Shown: piece after piece, positions 11,991 to 23,448 of the stretch
How the letters are laid out: every line of letters starts with the position of its first letter
How positions within the stretch are numbered: position 1 is the first letter of the stretch
Origin: Thelonectria olida
Lineage: Eukaryota > Ascomycota > Sordariomycetes > Hypocreales > Nectriaceae
Reading direction: 5' to 3'
NCBI GenBank assembly: GCA_020736575.1
Contig: JAGPYM010000040.1
Coordinates: forward strand, 186,001-250,000
Length of the DNA: 64,000 nucleotides
The notes under the pieces: model-generated
Databases searched by the model: none
What the model saw: only the letters and a program-made list of their open reading frames with translations
What the model was told of the DNA's origin: nothing
Made by a program: the position numbers and the translations under genes

Positions 11991-12776
11991 CCACTTATTC
12001 CATATAGTCAGCTGATAATACGACTCAAAATCTCAACCTAGACCATCGGATACGGCTATGAACAGACGGCGTGCACTAAGACGGGCCGGTTATAGATGAC
12101 TTAATTGCTAGGAAGCCGTTGCACACAACTCCCCCCCAAAAGAATCACGGCCATTCAGGATGCCGCCAATGAGGAGGTATTTCGCGCTACAAGACATGGC
12201 AATTGCGGATCCTAACCAGCCAGCGACGGCGGCAGATATGCTGGACAAGCTCTTTGCAATTAGAGACTGGAGTTCAACTCTTCTTCTACAGCGAAGCGGC
12301 TACACCTTTATGATCTTACTTTTCTATATCTTTTTAACTGTCAGCAAGTCAGAAACAGCAGTGACGAAACAGGTTGTGTCGCCACCTCTCCGGCGAGCAG
12401 AGCTGGGTGGTGCCTTGAAACAACCCACTTCAATGTCAAGCCACCGGGTATGAGTTATTGAGAGCATACATTCATGAAGGAGAAGCTCTATTCGTTGAAT
12501 GAATGATCATGGCACGATGTGATGAACGTCGGCGTCAACTTATCTACAAACAGAAAGTCATAATTCCTTTCTGATATGATCGGTATGTCCGAGATACAGG
12601 GAAACACGATTGAATTTGTCAGGCGCCATCATCAATTCCCTGCTTGAGCTGCATTAATTCCCTAACTCCGTGATCTAAGTTCCCAAGCAACAAACGCCAT
12701 TGAACACGCCTAATAACTCCAACTATAATGCGCCTCATATACTCCTCCATGAATCATTCTCAGCTACACACAAGGT
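11991..12776. other. No gene recognised
   Basis: A 97-residue plus-strand frame at 12160-12453 contains a hydrophobic segment (FMILLFYIFLTV) but matches nothing that I know. Nothing else is supported. Confidence 0.35.
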
Positions 12777-13327
12777 TCAGTCTTTCTTCCAAAACTTCCA
12801 CTTCTGCTTCGGCAGACATGATGACGGGCATAGGTAGCGGTTCAACATCTCCTTCACCTCGTCCGGAAGGTAACCGATAGACTCGTTGAGGGTATCAATG
12901 ATAAATCGGTTGGCTGCTCTCAATCAACGCCAAACCCCCTACCATAGTGGAGGAAAACGGAACGCTGTAGAAGAGAAAACCTACGCATGAGGTCAAGCCC
13001 ATCATCACCAGCATTCAACGCCATATCCATCCTCGCAGAAGTATAGCACCCATACCGCTGCTGCACCTCAAGCATGCGAATCCATAATCCCCGTGTCTCA
13101 TCGGCCGTCATGCCCTTGCAGCTGCGTTCGGAGCAGGTGCTTTCCTGGCGCGAGCGCTCCATGAGTCGGTCTTCTTTGGTGGTACAGTTATGTTTGGCGT
13201 GACGATCGTGTTGTCGCTTGGGAATTCCAGTCCGATGTGGGAGAGAAAGGGACTGGGCGGTTTTCGCGATACAATCCGTGGAGGATTATGTGAAGTGGTT
13301 GTGTTTATGGTGCTTTTTGCTAGCCAT
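12777..13327 (-). CDS. Small two-exon fungal protein of unknown function, possibly broken
   Basis: Exon 13327-12985 and exon 12913-12777 join through a 71-bp GT-AG intron (12984-12914) to give a coherent Lys/Arg/Cys-rich protein of ~158 codons. Visible blocks are RLMERSRQESTCSERSC, LWIRMLEVQQRYGCYTSARM, AGDDGLDLMPNRFI and a C-terminal YLCPSSCLPKQKWKFWKKD. The ATG at 13327 is followed by an in-frame TAA at codon 14. Translation must therefore start internally, for example at Met 13162, or the copy is a pseudogene. I do not recognise the family. The clean splice junction and cysteine spacing suggest a real gene was here. Confidence 0.5.
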
Positions 13328-14720
13328 TCCACCCCCCATCGGAGGTACGAAGGTCCAGGGATGGTCGATCTTGGACCACGGAATTTTAAAGCAAAGCATT
13401 GCCATCAGTGTGACGCAAGATACCCTTAGCCATTGGGGTTAAGTTCGAGCCCCGGCAGAGGCGCCACCCAGGTGATACGCAGTCGGAAAGCCAGACCAGG
13501 GAAGCTTCACGTCGCGTGGTCGGGCTGATGAAAGAGCGGCTGGGGGGCCGCTAACGTACCTTGCGAATATTAATCATGATTTCACTGACGCGAGTCTCCT
13601 ATGAGCTTTAGCCTTGCGACCAGTCGCTGCTCCATTCGATACATCGACGCCTAGGGTTGTACCCTGGCGGTGCCTACCTCTCATATTTGATCTTTTACAA
13701 TACTGTATATCCTTTAATCTTCTCAGGACAAATCAATCATCTAGTCTCGACGATTGGTCTGCAGTTGCCTGATGACTCTGCTAGACACATCCCGAACCCA
13801 CATGTAATCTGTCCAAAGAACTGTCTAGCTGCCGGTTACCATTCACTCATTCCTCGCACTCCTTGATGTACCCAACATTGATACCTCTTTCTTTTTCAGG
13901 GCTCTGATCGGAATAAACGCAGTTCTGGGCCGAAGTCCGGTCTGGCATCAGTACTGTAGTGGAGGAACCGGGTAGAGCCGTCATTTGGCTCCTCGTGTAC
14001 TGATACATGGAGTAGGAATAGGCTCTTAGGGTCGTTGGTCGTTACGTGGACTGGGAGGCAGCTGCTAATGGAACTATTGCGAGGCATGGCTGAGAAGATG
14101 TTGGGCTGGCTGAGGGGTAGCCAGGGCTTCATGTGATAATTGAGCATTGATGAACCCTAAAATCGGTTCTCGACCGTTTTTCACACGGGTGAAAGGTCAT
14201 GGCTATACCCCATTGGTTGAACCGCAGTGTTGGGTGGAGGGGAAACCTACTACTACTGGATCAAGGGTAGCGTGGTAATTTACTAAAATACTCGCTTTAT
14301 TAGTGACCTCACGCAGTCAAGAGGGACAGAGTGTGTATGGTTTGGCGCGACGGGTCACCTGTCGCTGCGGTCTTGTACGTAAACGCGTTAGACCGTAGCG
14401 TCAGAGAGGGCCCCGTCCGCGCTCCCCCGGAGGGAGGCAAGTGTCTATATACAGAGGGAAGGAGGGAGGACAATCGAGTCTTGCCTGCGTGGGAGATGAG
14501 TTACTTGCAGAGGCGAGTAATTACGTCAACAGCGGCATCGTCAAACATGTCATCAACATCATTCGAGACCAGTACCACAATGCCAAAGGTTTCGGGAGGC
14601 TGGAGTTTTCGCATTTCGACAAACCCTCACCGGCCCCGTTCCAAACGACCTCAAGAAGATTTTTGCCTTTACTTGTCTTTCATATACACTGTCAAGGCTC
14701 TTAGTTGAGGCAGGAAGGCT
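13328..14720. other. No gene recognised
   Basis: Frames at 14441-14704 and elsewhere are short and unmatched. A segment near 13430-13470 with GTTCGAGCCCCGG resembles a pol III B box, but no cloverleaf could be drawn. Confidence 0.35.
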
Positions 14721-14950
14721 GTCGCATATCACCATCAGGTTCCACTGTGCAATGTGAAACGCGGCCCATACCTTGGGTTCGTGTATCCGGTTTCACGTCC
14801 AGCTTGTCGCAACAAGGATTCCAATCCTAACGACATGAGCTTAAATAGCTGTGCTCGAACACATGGCTGTTCAATTCCTTTTGCTCTTTAGATAATTCTC
14901 ATCAATTGACTGGTGCCATCAATGATCCCTGTGGAGCCAATTGTCTGACA
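14721..14950 (+). repeat. Dispersed ~230-bp repeat, copy 1
   Basis: The sequence recurs in inverted orientation at 43969-44217. Shared landmarks include TCGCATATCACCA at one end, GGGTTCGTGTATCCGGTTTCA, GAGCTTAAATAGCTGTG and ATCAATTGACTGGTGCCATC. The copies differ by point changes and a ~35-bp indel. A TTAAATA box in the middle would suit a promoter inside an LTR or a DNA-transposon end, but no termini were defined. Confidence 0.7.
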
Positions 14951-15191
14951 GAAATCCTAGCAGTCCTACTAAGCGCTAACGTAGCCGCTGACATCGGTGC
15001 TGACAGGTACGCGGCTGGTATGAGTGGAGCAAAGGCGCCGAGGCCGGGGTGGACTAGGCACCTGGGGTGGATATGCCGTGGCGTCAAATTCGACTCTGCC
15101 AGTGCGCAGGAGACATGTGGAGCCGAGAATGAGCCCGACGGCTCCAAGGCGGGAGCGACTCCATGGCTCCAGCATCTCCATGCAGTAATTA

Positions 15192-15491
15192 CGGAGGGCC
15201 ATTTCAAAAGTTATGTCCCAAGAAAAAGCAACGATTTTAAAGTAGCCAATCAGAACTAGGATAAGTACATAAAGTACTTTATTCCTTTTAAATCCCCTAC
15301 AAGTTCACAAGTTATAGCATGCGAAACACTACTAGCTAGAAGCTACAGGCAGCTATAGCCCCTGAAGGTATAGGGGCCACAGCGGACAATGCGAGAAGGC
15401 TGACCTAGCCGCTATGTATCTCAGGTAACCGACATGGATGTGAGGATGTGGCGTCACTAGCTTGGGACATAACTTTTGAAATGGCCCTCCG
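15192..15491. mobile_element. 300-bp MITE with perfect 31-bp inverted termini
   Basis: The element begins CGGAGGGCCATTTCAAAAG and ends with its exact reverse complement. The arms are 15192-15222 and 15461-15491, with no mismatches over 31 bp. A TA dinucleotide flanks each side (15190-15191 and 15492-15493), consistent with Tc1/mariner-type insertion. It has no coding capacity and a total length of exactly 300 bp. The perfect arms suggest recent mobility, presumably driven by a transposase elsewhere in the genome. Confidence 0.9.
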
Positions 15492-15493
15492 TA

Positions 15494-16497
15494 TAGGCGA
15501 AAAGGATGCCTCAGTGGAGCATTTCCGTGCCCTCCCTGGCACTTTCATGCCAACGGATAGCCTTGTTTCGCTGAGATGGTCTCCATTCTGGATAAATGTG
15601 TGCCTGAGCTAATCGGAGAGTGGCTCTGAGGAGACAGCTACGACCCTTGTTTTCTCTCTGATATGCCCGTCTTCCCGTCCCACCTAGAATCCTGGCCGAG
15701 ATAGCGCGCCTCAGACGGCATACATTTGCGGCAAAGTCCTACGCTGAACGGTCTGATCGTACTACATGGCAGTTGTCGAGTCTAGTAGCCATGCCGTCAT
15801 CATCCACCTCGTTTCTGCACAAATTAAACGGGCGGCCCGAGGCTATCCATATCTACCTGCCTTAGTGGGCATAGCCCTTCCAGATTAATACTCCTCGACA
15901 ACACATGGAAACCAATGGAAATTCTCTGCACCAATGAGGCTACGGACTGAAAGGAGGCACGGGTGGAGTTGCGAATTTCCCTCAAGCTCGGGACGGGCCT
16001 AAACCATCTCAAACGCTACGTGAAGGAATGAAGCCATTTGAATGGCGATGCAACCTACACATCCTGCACGTCCATGTCCATGATCCCGGTCCAAATGCCT
16101 GGAAACAAATCGAGCGCGGTTTCACTCGCCCAATTTCTCACCAAATCATAGTTCTGGACTATGCTGCATGTTAGCTCCTCCCCACACAGCAGGGCGGGAA
16201 TTTGGTCACTTTTTGGCCTCGCGATGTATCTTAATCTCTTAATTTCCTACTATTTCGAATAATATCCTGTATCCTTGATGCATAAAGCTAGCAATTCTAT
16301 AAGGAAATCCTCTATAACGCCTTTTCCCTAACCCTCTTGTACAGCAACTCTCAGTTAGTCATATGTTATAGAGCCAGAAAATGTTCCTCAATATAGTTCT
16401 TCATTTGATTCCGCACCTTTTCTATAGGATGGCTGCTGTAGCTACTCTATGATATCCATCTGAAAGAGGCATTTCAAATCGCGTCTTGGGAGTTACC
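15494..16497. other. No gene recognised
   Basis: About 1 kb between the MITE and the pogo element. A minus-strand frame at 16012-15824 has plausible composition but no identifiable domain. No repeat was recognised. Confidence 0.4.
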
Positions 16498-18719
16498 ATC
16501 CACGACCACTTAATGGGCACCCCCACTTAATGGCCCACCAAAATTTCAATCTTCCCATACAAAATCTGAATGTTTAATGACACCGCATTTGGCCAAGAAT
16601 GAAGGTACTCACAAACTAAGACATGTACTATATTGCTTTTTCCATGGGAATTTGATATCGGGTTGCTTTTTTCCCATTCCGCGGCGTGGCTTAGTTCTCT
16701 AACCCTTTGAAAATTTTTCATTTTCACCTCATCTAACCTACGCGACTACGTCCACTCAAGTAGGCATATCACCAGATGTACACGTGTAACTCCTGCAATA
16801 ATGGTTCGGGGCGTTTATACCGAAGATGATGTAGCTGAGGTCATACTCGATATTACTGATAGAGGCCTATCGCAGACTAAGGCGGCCCAGAAACGTGGAG
16901 TGCCTCGATCGACCATTTATAGACGACTGTCCGGTCAGGCGAGTAGGAATGAACGTATCCATGCCCAGCAGCGTATTTCCAAGAGCCAAGAGGAGACTCT
17001 CCTTCGTTGGGTGCTGCGACAAGAATCTCTGGGATATGCTCCCTCGCACAGCCAACTCCGCGCCTGTGCCGAGGCCATCCTCAAACAACAAGGCGATAAC
17101 AAGCCCTTGGGCAAGCACTGGACCACGAGGTTCGTCAAACGTCACCTATAACTATCTACCAAGCTGGGAAAACGTCAGGAAGCCGCCAGGTTTGACGGGT
17201 TTATACTGAAGGCGGTTAATTGGTACTTCGATATTCGGGAGACGGAATACGGCTGGATTAAGCCTGAGAACACGGTTAACGTAGACGAGGGCGGCATAAT
17301 GGCGGGTTTCGGTAAGTCTTCTACAAGCACTCTATGGGTTTTTATAGGGCATAGCTAATTGGTTATCCATGAGGCCTGGATAGCCTCGTAATCGGGAGCT
17401 CTGACCCGAAGAAGAAGGCGCTGTTGAAAGGCGTCCAGTCGCGTACTTGGACCTCGTTTATTGAAGCTGTCACCGCAACTGGCCGCGCTTTAAAACCAGG
17501 AATCATTTTCAAAGGGAAAGAGCTGCAGAAGCAGTGGTTTCTTAACGAATTCAAATTGTTAGCCGACTGGCACTACATCACATCACCGAACGGCTGGACG
17601 GACAACCATATAGCTCTCGAGTGGCTGAAAGACGTCTATCTACCTCAAACGGAGCCTCATGATACATCGGATGCGAGACTTATTATCCTTGACGGTCACG
17701 GGAGCCATGCTCAGGTGAGCCTTTTGGTGTTTTCTCCGCAGAGTCACCCGCTATAGGGTCGCTAACGAGCAGTCAGGATGAGTGGATGGCCACGTGCTTT
17801 CTGAACAATGTCTACTGCTGTTACCTACCAGCACACTGTTCTCATGGTCTGCAACCGCTAGATAATGGAATTTTTAATGTCATCAAAGGTGCGTATCGGA
17901 AAGAACTCCAAAAGCTGGCTAGTTTGACCGATTCTGCGCCGGTTGACAAAGTCAACTTTCTTCGGGCATACGCGAAAGCTAGAGAGGCGGGCATGAGGAA
18001 GGAGATTATCTTGTCCGGTTGGAGATTTACTGGAAATTGGCCAGTAAACCGTCACAAGGCTCTAACACATCCTGAAATTCAACCGGATAAAGAAAAAGTG
18101 GTGGAACAGTTCAAGACGCCGAGCCCTCCTCAACTGCACTCAGATGATACGCCGAAAACGAGCCGCCAGGTGAGAGATTTGGCCAAACACCGAAGTCGCC
18201 CGACCAGGCGGAAGTACAGTAAGATCGCGAAGGGGTTGGAAGCTTTAGAGATGAAGGTGGCCGTTCAGAATGCGCGGATTACTGGCCTCGAGGAGCAGGT
18301 GTCCCAGCTGCGACGAGGGAAGAAAAGAAAGGCGGTACCGAACCCGAACCGACGATTCATGGCTCTGGCGGAGGCTCTAGCGGCTGGAGAAGCTCTTCCT
18401 AACTCAAAGGAGGCAGAAATAGAGGTGGATGTGGACGAGGATGTCGAGTCGGTGATTGAGGTGGGTGTCAGGTCAGAGGACGAAAGTGAGGACTTCATGG
18501 TCGTAACAAAGCACTGCCAGCGCACACGCAGTGGTCGGGAGGTCAAAAAACCACGCAGAGAGTAAAGCTTGATCAACTTTATGGAGAGTCTCTTTATTCA
18601 CTTCGATTTTGATTGACAACATGGTCCGTTTTTGTTTGCACCAAAATTTAGATTTTGTATGGGAGGATCGAAATTTTGGTGGTCCATTAAGTGGGGGTGC
18701 CCATTAAGTGGTCGTGGAT
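16498..18719 (+). mobile_element. Fot/pogo-type DNA transposon
   Basis: This 2.2-kb element is bounded by ~72-bp inverted repeats starting ATCCACGACCACTTAATGGG, with about four mismatches between arms. The arms contain two copies of CCACTTAATGG, a likely transposase-binding repeat. A TA lies directly outside the right end; the left flank reads CA, so the expected TA duplication is mutated or the border is off by one. It carries a single transposase gene. Immediately to the right lies a LINE 5' half. Confidence 0.85.
16801..18565 (+). pseudogene. Fot/pogo transposase, one nonsense codon
   Basis: The gene starts MVRGVYTEDDVAEV with an N-terminal HTH (QTKAAQKRGVPRSTIYRRLSG) and a CENP-B-like second HTH up to HWTTRFVKRH. 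An in-frame TAA at 17149-17151 interrupts it, after which the same frame continues. The DDE_1 domain shows NVDEGG (first Asp), LIILDGHGSH (second Asp) and HGLQPLDNGIF (third Asp). Two introns are likely: one after GGTTTCG at ~17306, and one at 17715-17776 ending CAG before GATGAGTGG. The C-terminus has a coiled coil and an acidic stretch. Without the single stop the protein would appear complete, so the copy is recently inactivated or mis-called at that codon. Confidence 0.8.
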
Positions 18720-18866
18720 AATTCCCAAGCACCTACCCCCCCCGGACTATGTGGGGCGGAGCTAACATTATTTCAACCGCGCTATCCAGAACCAGGCTTT
18801 CCTCCATGGGATACGTAACTGTCAAACTTGACGTCAAATTGATGTGTATTGCGCGTGTGTATGTAA

Positions 18867-20348
18867 AGTTTTGGAGTTGCTTATCGTTCATTAGGCTCTC
18901 GTGTACCATATCCTGTTTTCTCACATTCAGTTGAATTACCTGAAACGTCTTACTCATGCCGCCTAGGGTAGAGTTTCGGGCAGTTTCTACTGAACGACTC
19001 ATGCGGCCCGCTGCAGAGTGCACACTTGGGTATCTGCATCTGGCACTCACTGTGATGGTGGCCCTCGGCGGCACACCTTGCACACACCCGCTTCTTGCTG
19101 CACGAGAATGCCTTGTGACCGAGCTCTTGGCAGTTATAGCATTGTTCCGGTCCGGATATCCGCTCGAATACACTGGTATATGCCGATTCACCTGCTACTA
19201 GAAAGTAACATTCCTGCAGGAGCCTCCTTGCGTCACTGTTTTTAGTAAGGTATACTACCATCGACCCGTATGCCTTGGGGTTGACCTTTCGACTCAACCA
19301 GCCCACTTTGGCAATCTGGACTTCATTCTCCTGGCTCAACGTTTCCATTGCTCCAGGAAGAACCTTGAATTCCTGGTCGAAAACGGCCGTACGGTCCATG
19401 CCGTCAACTTTGACTGGGTACAGTTGGTCTCGAAGGACCCTTGCACCCGGGGCCTTCTTGGCTTCGAGGATGGTCTTGATCTTTTGCATTTCTTCTTCGT
19501 TCCTACTAATGACCCTTAGGCGGTTGGCGTTCCGTCCATCTCTGGTAACTGCGACGCATCGCCAGTGAGGTTGGTCACTTGACGTTCGCATTTCCTGCTC
19601 GACGGTTTTGCGGATCATTGCCGGTGTAGCGTCTCCAGTGTGATCCTCGGGCACTCTGGACGTGTCCACTGTGCAGAACACTGGTTCTGGAGTTGCCGAT
19701 CGGGCCGTAGATGAAGATTGGTTGGACATGCTGACGGGTGTCATTCTGGCTGCGTCTGCGTATGTCCGACCCGGTGATCGCGGTGCCTCAGTCTTGTTCA
19801 GTGTATCTAGCTGTAGTCGGGTCTGCTCCAGCTCACCGCAAGCCTGGGTAAGCTGCTCTCGGACTTGCAACAATTCTTGTGCCATCTGGGCCGTCGCCTT
19901 AGTCACTTCTTCAGCCATGCGGTCACTGAGCTTGGCGAACTCGAGCTGGAACTCCGCCTTCATCGATTCGATTTTCTTGTTGAAGTCTTGCTCCAGGAGT
20001 TGCTTCAAGCTTTGGATTGCCTCGACCATGCCGCCGGCTGCTTTGGGGGCAGTCTTCTTCCGAGTTCGGGTTTGTTCCAGAGCTCCTTCACTGCTCTCGC
20101 CTTCCTCCTGCCATTCCATATCACCATTTTGCTGCATCGATTCCATTGCCTTCGCCGTTCTGACTCTCTTTCGCAGGGGACGATGATATCCCCCGCCCGA
20201 AGCATCCGGTTCGCGTCCCATGACGATGATGACGTCTGAAGCGGGGTTCGCAACACCAGACATCCACCAACGACCTGTATCTCCGCCAAGCGGTTACCAG
20301 GTCTTTCAAAAGTTATAAAGAAGATAAAGAAAAGTATTTCAAGAGGTT
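18867..20348 (-). mobile_element. LINE 5' half (5' UTR, ORF1, start of ORF2)
   Basis: The 5' UTR (20348-20264) is nearly identical to that of the plus-strand copy at 23449. ORF1 is intact. ORF2 starts at 18957 inside the ORF1 stop (ATGAGTAA overlap) and is recognisable for ~30 codons ([23 protein letters not shown]) before homology ends. The copy has lost its 3' end, not its 5' end, the reverse of normal LINE truncation. Confidence 0.75.
18950..20263 (-). CDS. LINE ORF1 (Gag-like nucleic-acid-binding protein)
   Basis: A 437-residue intact frame. The N-terminus is basic and disordered. Residues ~80-150 form a coiled coil ([20 protein letters not shown] onwards), which probably trimerises the protein as in other LINE ORF1 proteins. 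A conserved middle domain contains [20 protein letters not shown] and QLYPVKVD. Three CCHC-type knuckles end the protein: [28 protein letters not shown] and [15 protein letters not shown]. The role is RNA binding and packaging of the LINE RNP. It is nearly identical in length and sequence to the frame at 23533-24846. Confidence 0.9.
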   Translation of the reverse strand: MSGVANPASDVIIVMGREPDASGGGYHRPLRKRVRTAKAMESMQQNGDMEWQEEGESSEGALEQTRTRKKTAPKAAGGMVEAIQSLKQLLEQDFNKKIESMKAEFQLEFAKLSDRMAEEVTKATAQMAQELLQVREQLTQACGELEQTRLQLDTLNKTEAPRSPGRTYADAARMTPVSMSNQSSSTARSATPEPVFCTVDTSRVPEDHTGDATPAMIRKTVEQEMRTSSDQPHWRCVAVTRDGRNANRLRVISRNEEEMQKIKTILEAKKAPGARVLRDQLYPVKVDGMDRTAVFDQEFKVLPGAMETLSQENEVQIAKVGWLSRKVNPKAYGSMVVYLTKNSDARRLLQECYFLVAGESAYTSVFERISGPEQCYNCQELGHKAFSCSKKRVCARCAAEGHHHSECQMQIPKCALCSGPHESFSRNCPKLYPRRHE

Positions 20349-20414
20349 TCCAGATTGTTCTTATACAGTCCCCATCTCAACAATCATAGCGAAAGGTAGC
20401 TGTCTTCCACCGTC

Positions 20415-22300
20415 ATACAATACAATACAATACAATTTATTACGCCCGGCGGCTTGTTTTGGCCGAAAGGGCACTTATTACTAATGCGTACACGCGTTGC
20501 CTAATTTTCGTCCTTGTCTCCTCGAGCCCATGCTGTGCCACACACTGCCCAAATTGTGTCCGCATTTCCTCAAGCCCATACTGTGCCTTGTCTTGTATTG
20601 TCCGAATTGTAACCTGTCTCCTGAAGCCCATACTGCGTCTGTTCCTTGATTGTGCTTTCCTTTCTGCTCCGTTGCTCTCTGCGTTTTCCCCTGGTTTAGT
20701 AGCGTTGCCAGCGAACTAGCTTGAAGGCTATTCTTCAAGTGTTCAGTGTCCTATCTACGGCGGCTGAAGCGATGTCCGCTTTTATGACACGGGGTGTTTG
20801 GTATAGGGTGTGAGTGGGTTAGTAAGAATGAGTAGGTGAAATTTTTGCAATCTGGCTTTAATATTGTGCGTCGAGTCGACCTGTGGCTATTGCAAATCGT
20901 ATAGTTGTGTGGACTGCTTGCATATTTGGCGCCCATTTCGCTTTATCTGTTGGTGACTTCCCTCCTAGGTAGAACGAGAGATTTCCTCTTAGTGTCTCGG
21001 TGCACTGCAGCATTTCGGTTCGGTGCGCTATCCATATTCTGCATCGGAAGAGAAAGTGCTCGACTGTTTCTGTCGCTTGTCCATATGCGCATTGCTGCGA
21101 TGCTGCTATTTTGATCTGAAAGAGGTATCCATTTAATCTGGCCATGCCTGTCCTGAGCTGTGCTAGCACGCTGGCTTCTCTCCATGATAAGCTATCGTAT
21201 AGTAGTTGAGTGTGCTTGCCTGGGAGTGCAGCATCGATCCTCTTCGAAAACTTCCTAATATTGTCTGGTAGGTGTTTGCTAGTGCGCTGACTCAATCGAG
21301 CCATATTAAGGGTCGTCGATCGCATTCTGGGGAACTTTAGGGCCGGGATGGTACCGTCTCGGGTTGCACCCCGCGCCTCTTCTTTAGCAATCTTCAGGAG
21401 CTTGTGTTCAGCACTGGTGGGCATCCATATGACAGCCACTATATTGCCCTTAACCTTCAATATATCGATGGAGTCATATATGCACTTAATATACTCTTAA
21501 CCGGATTGCTGGCGAGGATTTCGGATCGTGAGCACGGCGGCTCTATTGCTCGCTAACAGTGCCACACTTCGGTATTTGAAGTCGGGTAGGTGTCTCAATG
21601 CGTATGCTGTCGCTGCTAGTTCTCCAGAAAACGGGTTCTATTCCATTCTCATACCAAGTGTGAAGGAGAAACGCTCAAGCTTCGGCCCTCCTCGCACCGA
21701 CGCAGGGACCTCGATGACCCTGCCGACTCCAACTACCCCGTTCCGTGCTGAACTGCTCACTGTGACGCGTACTGCCCAGCCTAGATCTGCTTGTGTCGTC
21801 CCTGAATTGTCTCCGTCAACCACTATGGTTTGCACTCGTTCTGCCCAGGGTGCTAGTGTGAACGGATTGATCGTCTCCAGTTCCTCCACCGGAATCTCAT
21901 TAAGTGCCACTGCTACCTCGTAAAATGGCGAGCGATTATATCTTCTGAACTTTCGGATGCGAGATGTAGCGTTGCGAAGTGGATTGGTTGCTAGCAGGGT
22001 GTGGAGGTCAGTCCACATCTTGATTGCTCGTCTCCAGAAACGCTTATGTGCGCTGGCGATATATGCCTCTGCTTCTGCTACGCTCGTTGCTACCGTGAGA
22101 AACGTCCCCACGATCGCTTGCGCTCCAATCTTCTGGACCCGGTTGATAGGGCTGGCCCTTCTGTACTTGCATGCATGCATCCAGACGTTTGAGGCATAAT
22201 CCACCACTGGGGCCACCGTGGTTGTAAACAGTTGTCTTGCTGTCGCTGGCAAGTATTGATTTGTATTCTCAGAGAAAATATCTCGTAGAGGTGGCAGCAC
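20415..22300 (-). mobile_element. Tad-type LINE 3' half
   Basis: The copy runs from the end of the reverse transcriptase (ARQLFTTTVAPVVDYASNVW) through RNase H and the C-terminal zinc motif to a 3' UTR ending GGGCGTAATAAAT, then a (TTGTA)n tail at 20436-20415. Upstream of ~22260 the homology fades. It lies back-to-back with the LINE 5' half at 18867-20348 on the same strand, but the two are separate insertions, because the tail lies between them. Confidence 0.75.
20858..22300 (-). pseudogene. LINE ORF2 C-terminal half with two nonsense codons
   Basis: One continuous reading frame covers the RT thumb, RNase H (NPFSGELAATAYALRHLPDF) and the C-terminal module (RIDAALPGKHTQLLYD, VLAQLRTGMARLNGYL, TVEHFLFRC, ATGRLDAQY). 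It is interrupted only by TAG at 21640-21638 and TAA at 21499-21497. Both sit where related copies would have Gln, so each fits one C-to-T change at CpA. The zinc motif is also altered (CAYGQATE instead of CxCGxAxE). Confidence 0.75.
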
Positions 22301-23448
22301 GTCTACCTACATAGACCCTCTACCTTGCATCCCCTTCGATCCTATTCCGCTCCTTGTGCGGGGCACGTCGGTTCGCAAGTCAATACCAGTTTGCTCCTTA
22401 AGCCTACTCCAACAGCCAACTTAGAGGCTCCATCCTCGATGGCCACCTTCAAGGTTCTGTCCTCTCAGCAGACCGACACGCGCGTCCGTCCTCTCGAGCC
22501 ATATAGAAAGTGTCGTAACTGCGATCCGCCCATCCAGTCTTCCGTCGCGTCCATTATATGCTGCGCCCCGCAGATTGTCAGATCTGTTTCGCGCTACCTC
22601 GCAAGATCTCTCCTGCAAGGCCGACCGTGTCTCGCAGGAGTTCGTCCACTTGTATCCCCTCTGTAACCGGAACAGCCAAGCGACGCAGTGTCGCCCCTCC
22701 TACTAACCAAGGTGCTTCGTCGTTCTCTGTGCGGGTTCGAGGGCGTCGCTTCTTATCCCTCGTTTTCGTTGTGACTGTCCACGCTCCTGCCTCTGGCTCG
22801 ACGCGCCTCGTCCCCTTTCGACAGAGCAGCCCGAAAGCACCCCAAGGGTGTCCTATTCCATGACCCGTCTGTCCATCGATTGTAGGCTCGGTTTCGCGGT
22901 CGTGGGTCGGATGGTTTTTAAAGTGTTCCCTTGTGGCTTGTGGGTGGTAGGGCTCGGAAGCCCTCCATGCAACCGTAGCCCAAACCAGCGGACAAATGCT
23001 GGCTTGTAGTGACTCTTCTTAGCTCTGCAAATGCCCCCAGGCAAAGGCATTCACAGGTTCCCGGCCAGCACCGCGTGGAGGTGAGAGTCGTCGCTGGCCT
23101 ACACTGTATGGATACGTGACGCGGGTGAATACAGGAAAGGTGGGGCGCGGCAGGACCCCTGTTAGGTAGATTACATAAAATCGCACCATCTGCCATCCAA
23201 GGGGATAGGGCTTGCATGCTTGAGAGCTCGTCTCGCATGCACTAATGGGAGGAGATATTTGGGCTCCCACTGGAACGGCGGCAATAAAATCAGCGCCCGG
23301 GCGCCGCGATAAGATTTTGGCGGGTCATGCCGTATTTTGATTGGCCACCAGCTGCATCGCCATAGTTGTAGTGTTCCCCCGCAGCCACTACGGGCTTCAG
23401 ATCAGTCGCGACCACTGGGGATCGTCAGCGAGTGTGATCCGACGAGAA
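22301..23448. other. No gene recognised
   Basis: About 1.1 kb between two LINE pieces. Frames on both strands are unmatched. It may be eroded LINE or other transposon sequence, but nothing confirms that. Confidence 0.4.

Noticed and set aside
13420..13475. Possible tRNA or tRNA-derived SINE (GTTCGAGCCCCGG resembles a B box).
   Set aside because: No acceptor stem, D arm or anticodon arm could be paired upstream, and no second copy was seen in the window.
14902..15259. Opposed 100-117-residue frames overlapping the MITE.
   Set aside because: They cross the MITE border and the dispersed repeat, so they are accidental.
22325..23270. Frames that might extend the LINE 3' half upstream.
   Set aside because: Homology to LINE reverse transcriptase stops near 22260 and no RT motif is found further upstream.
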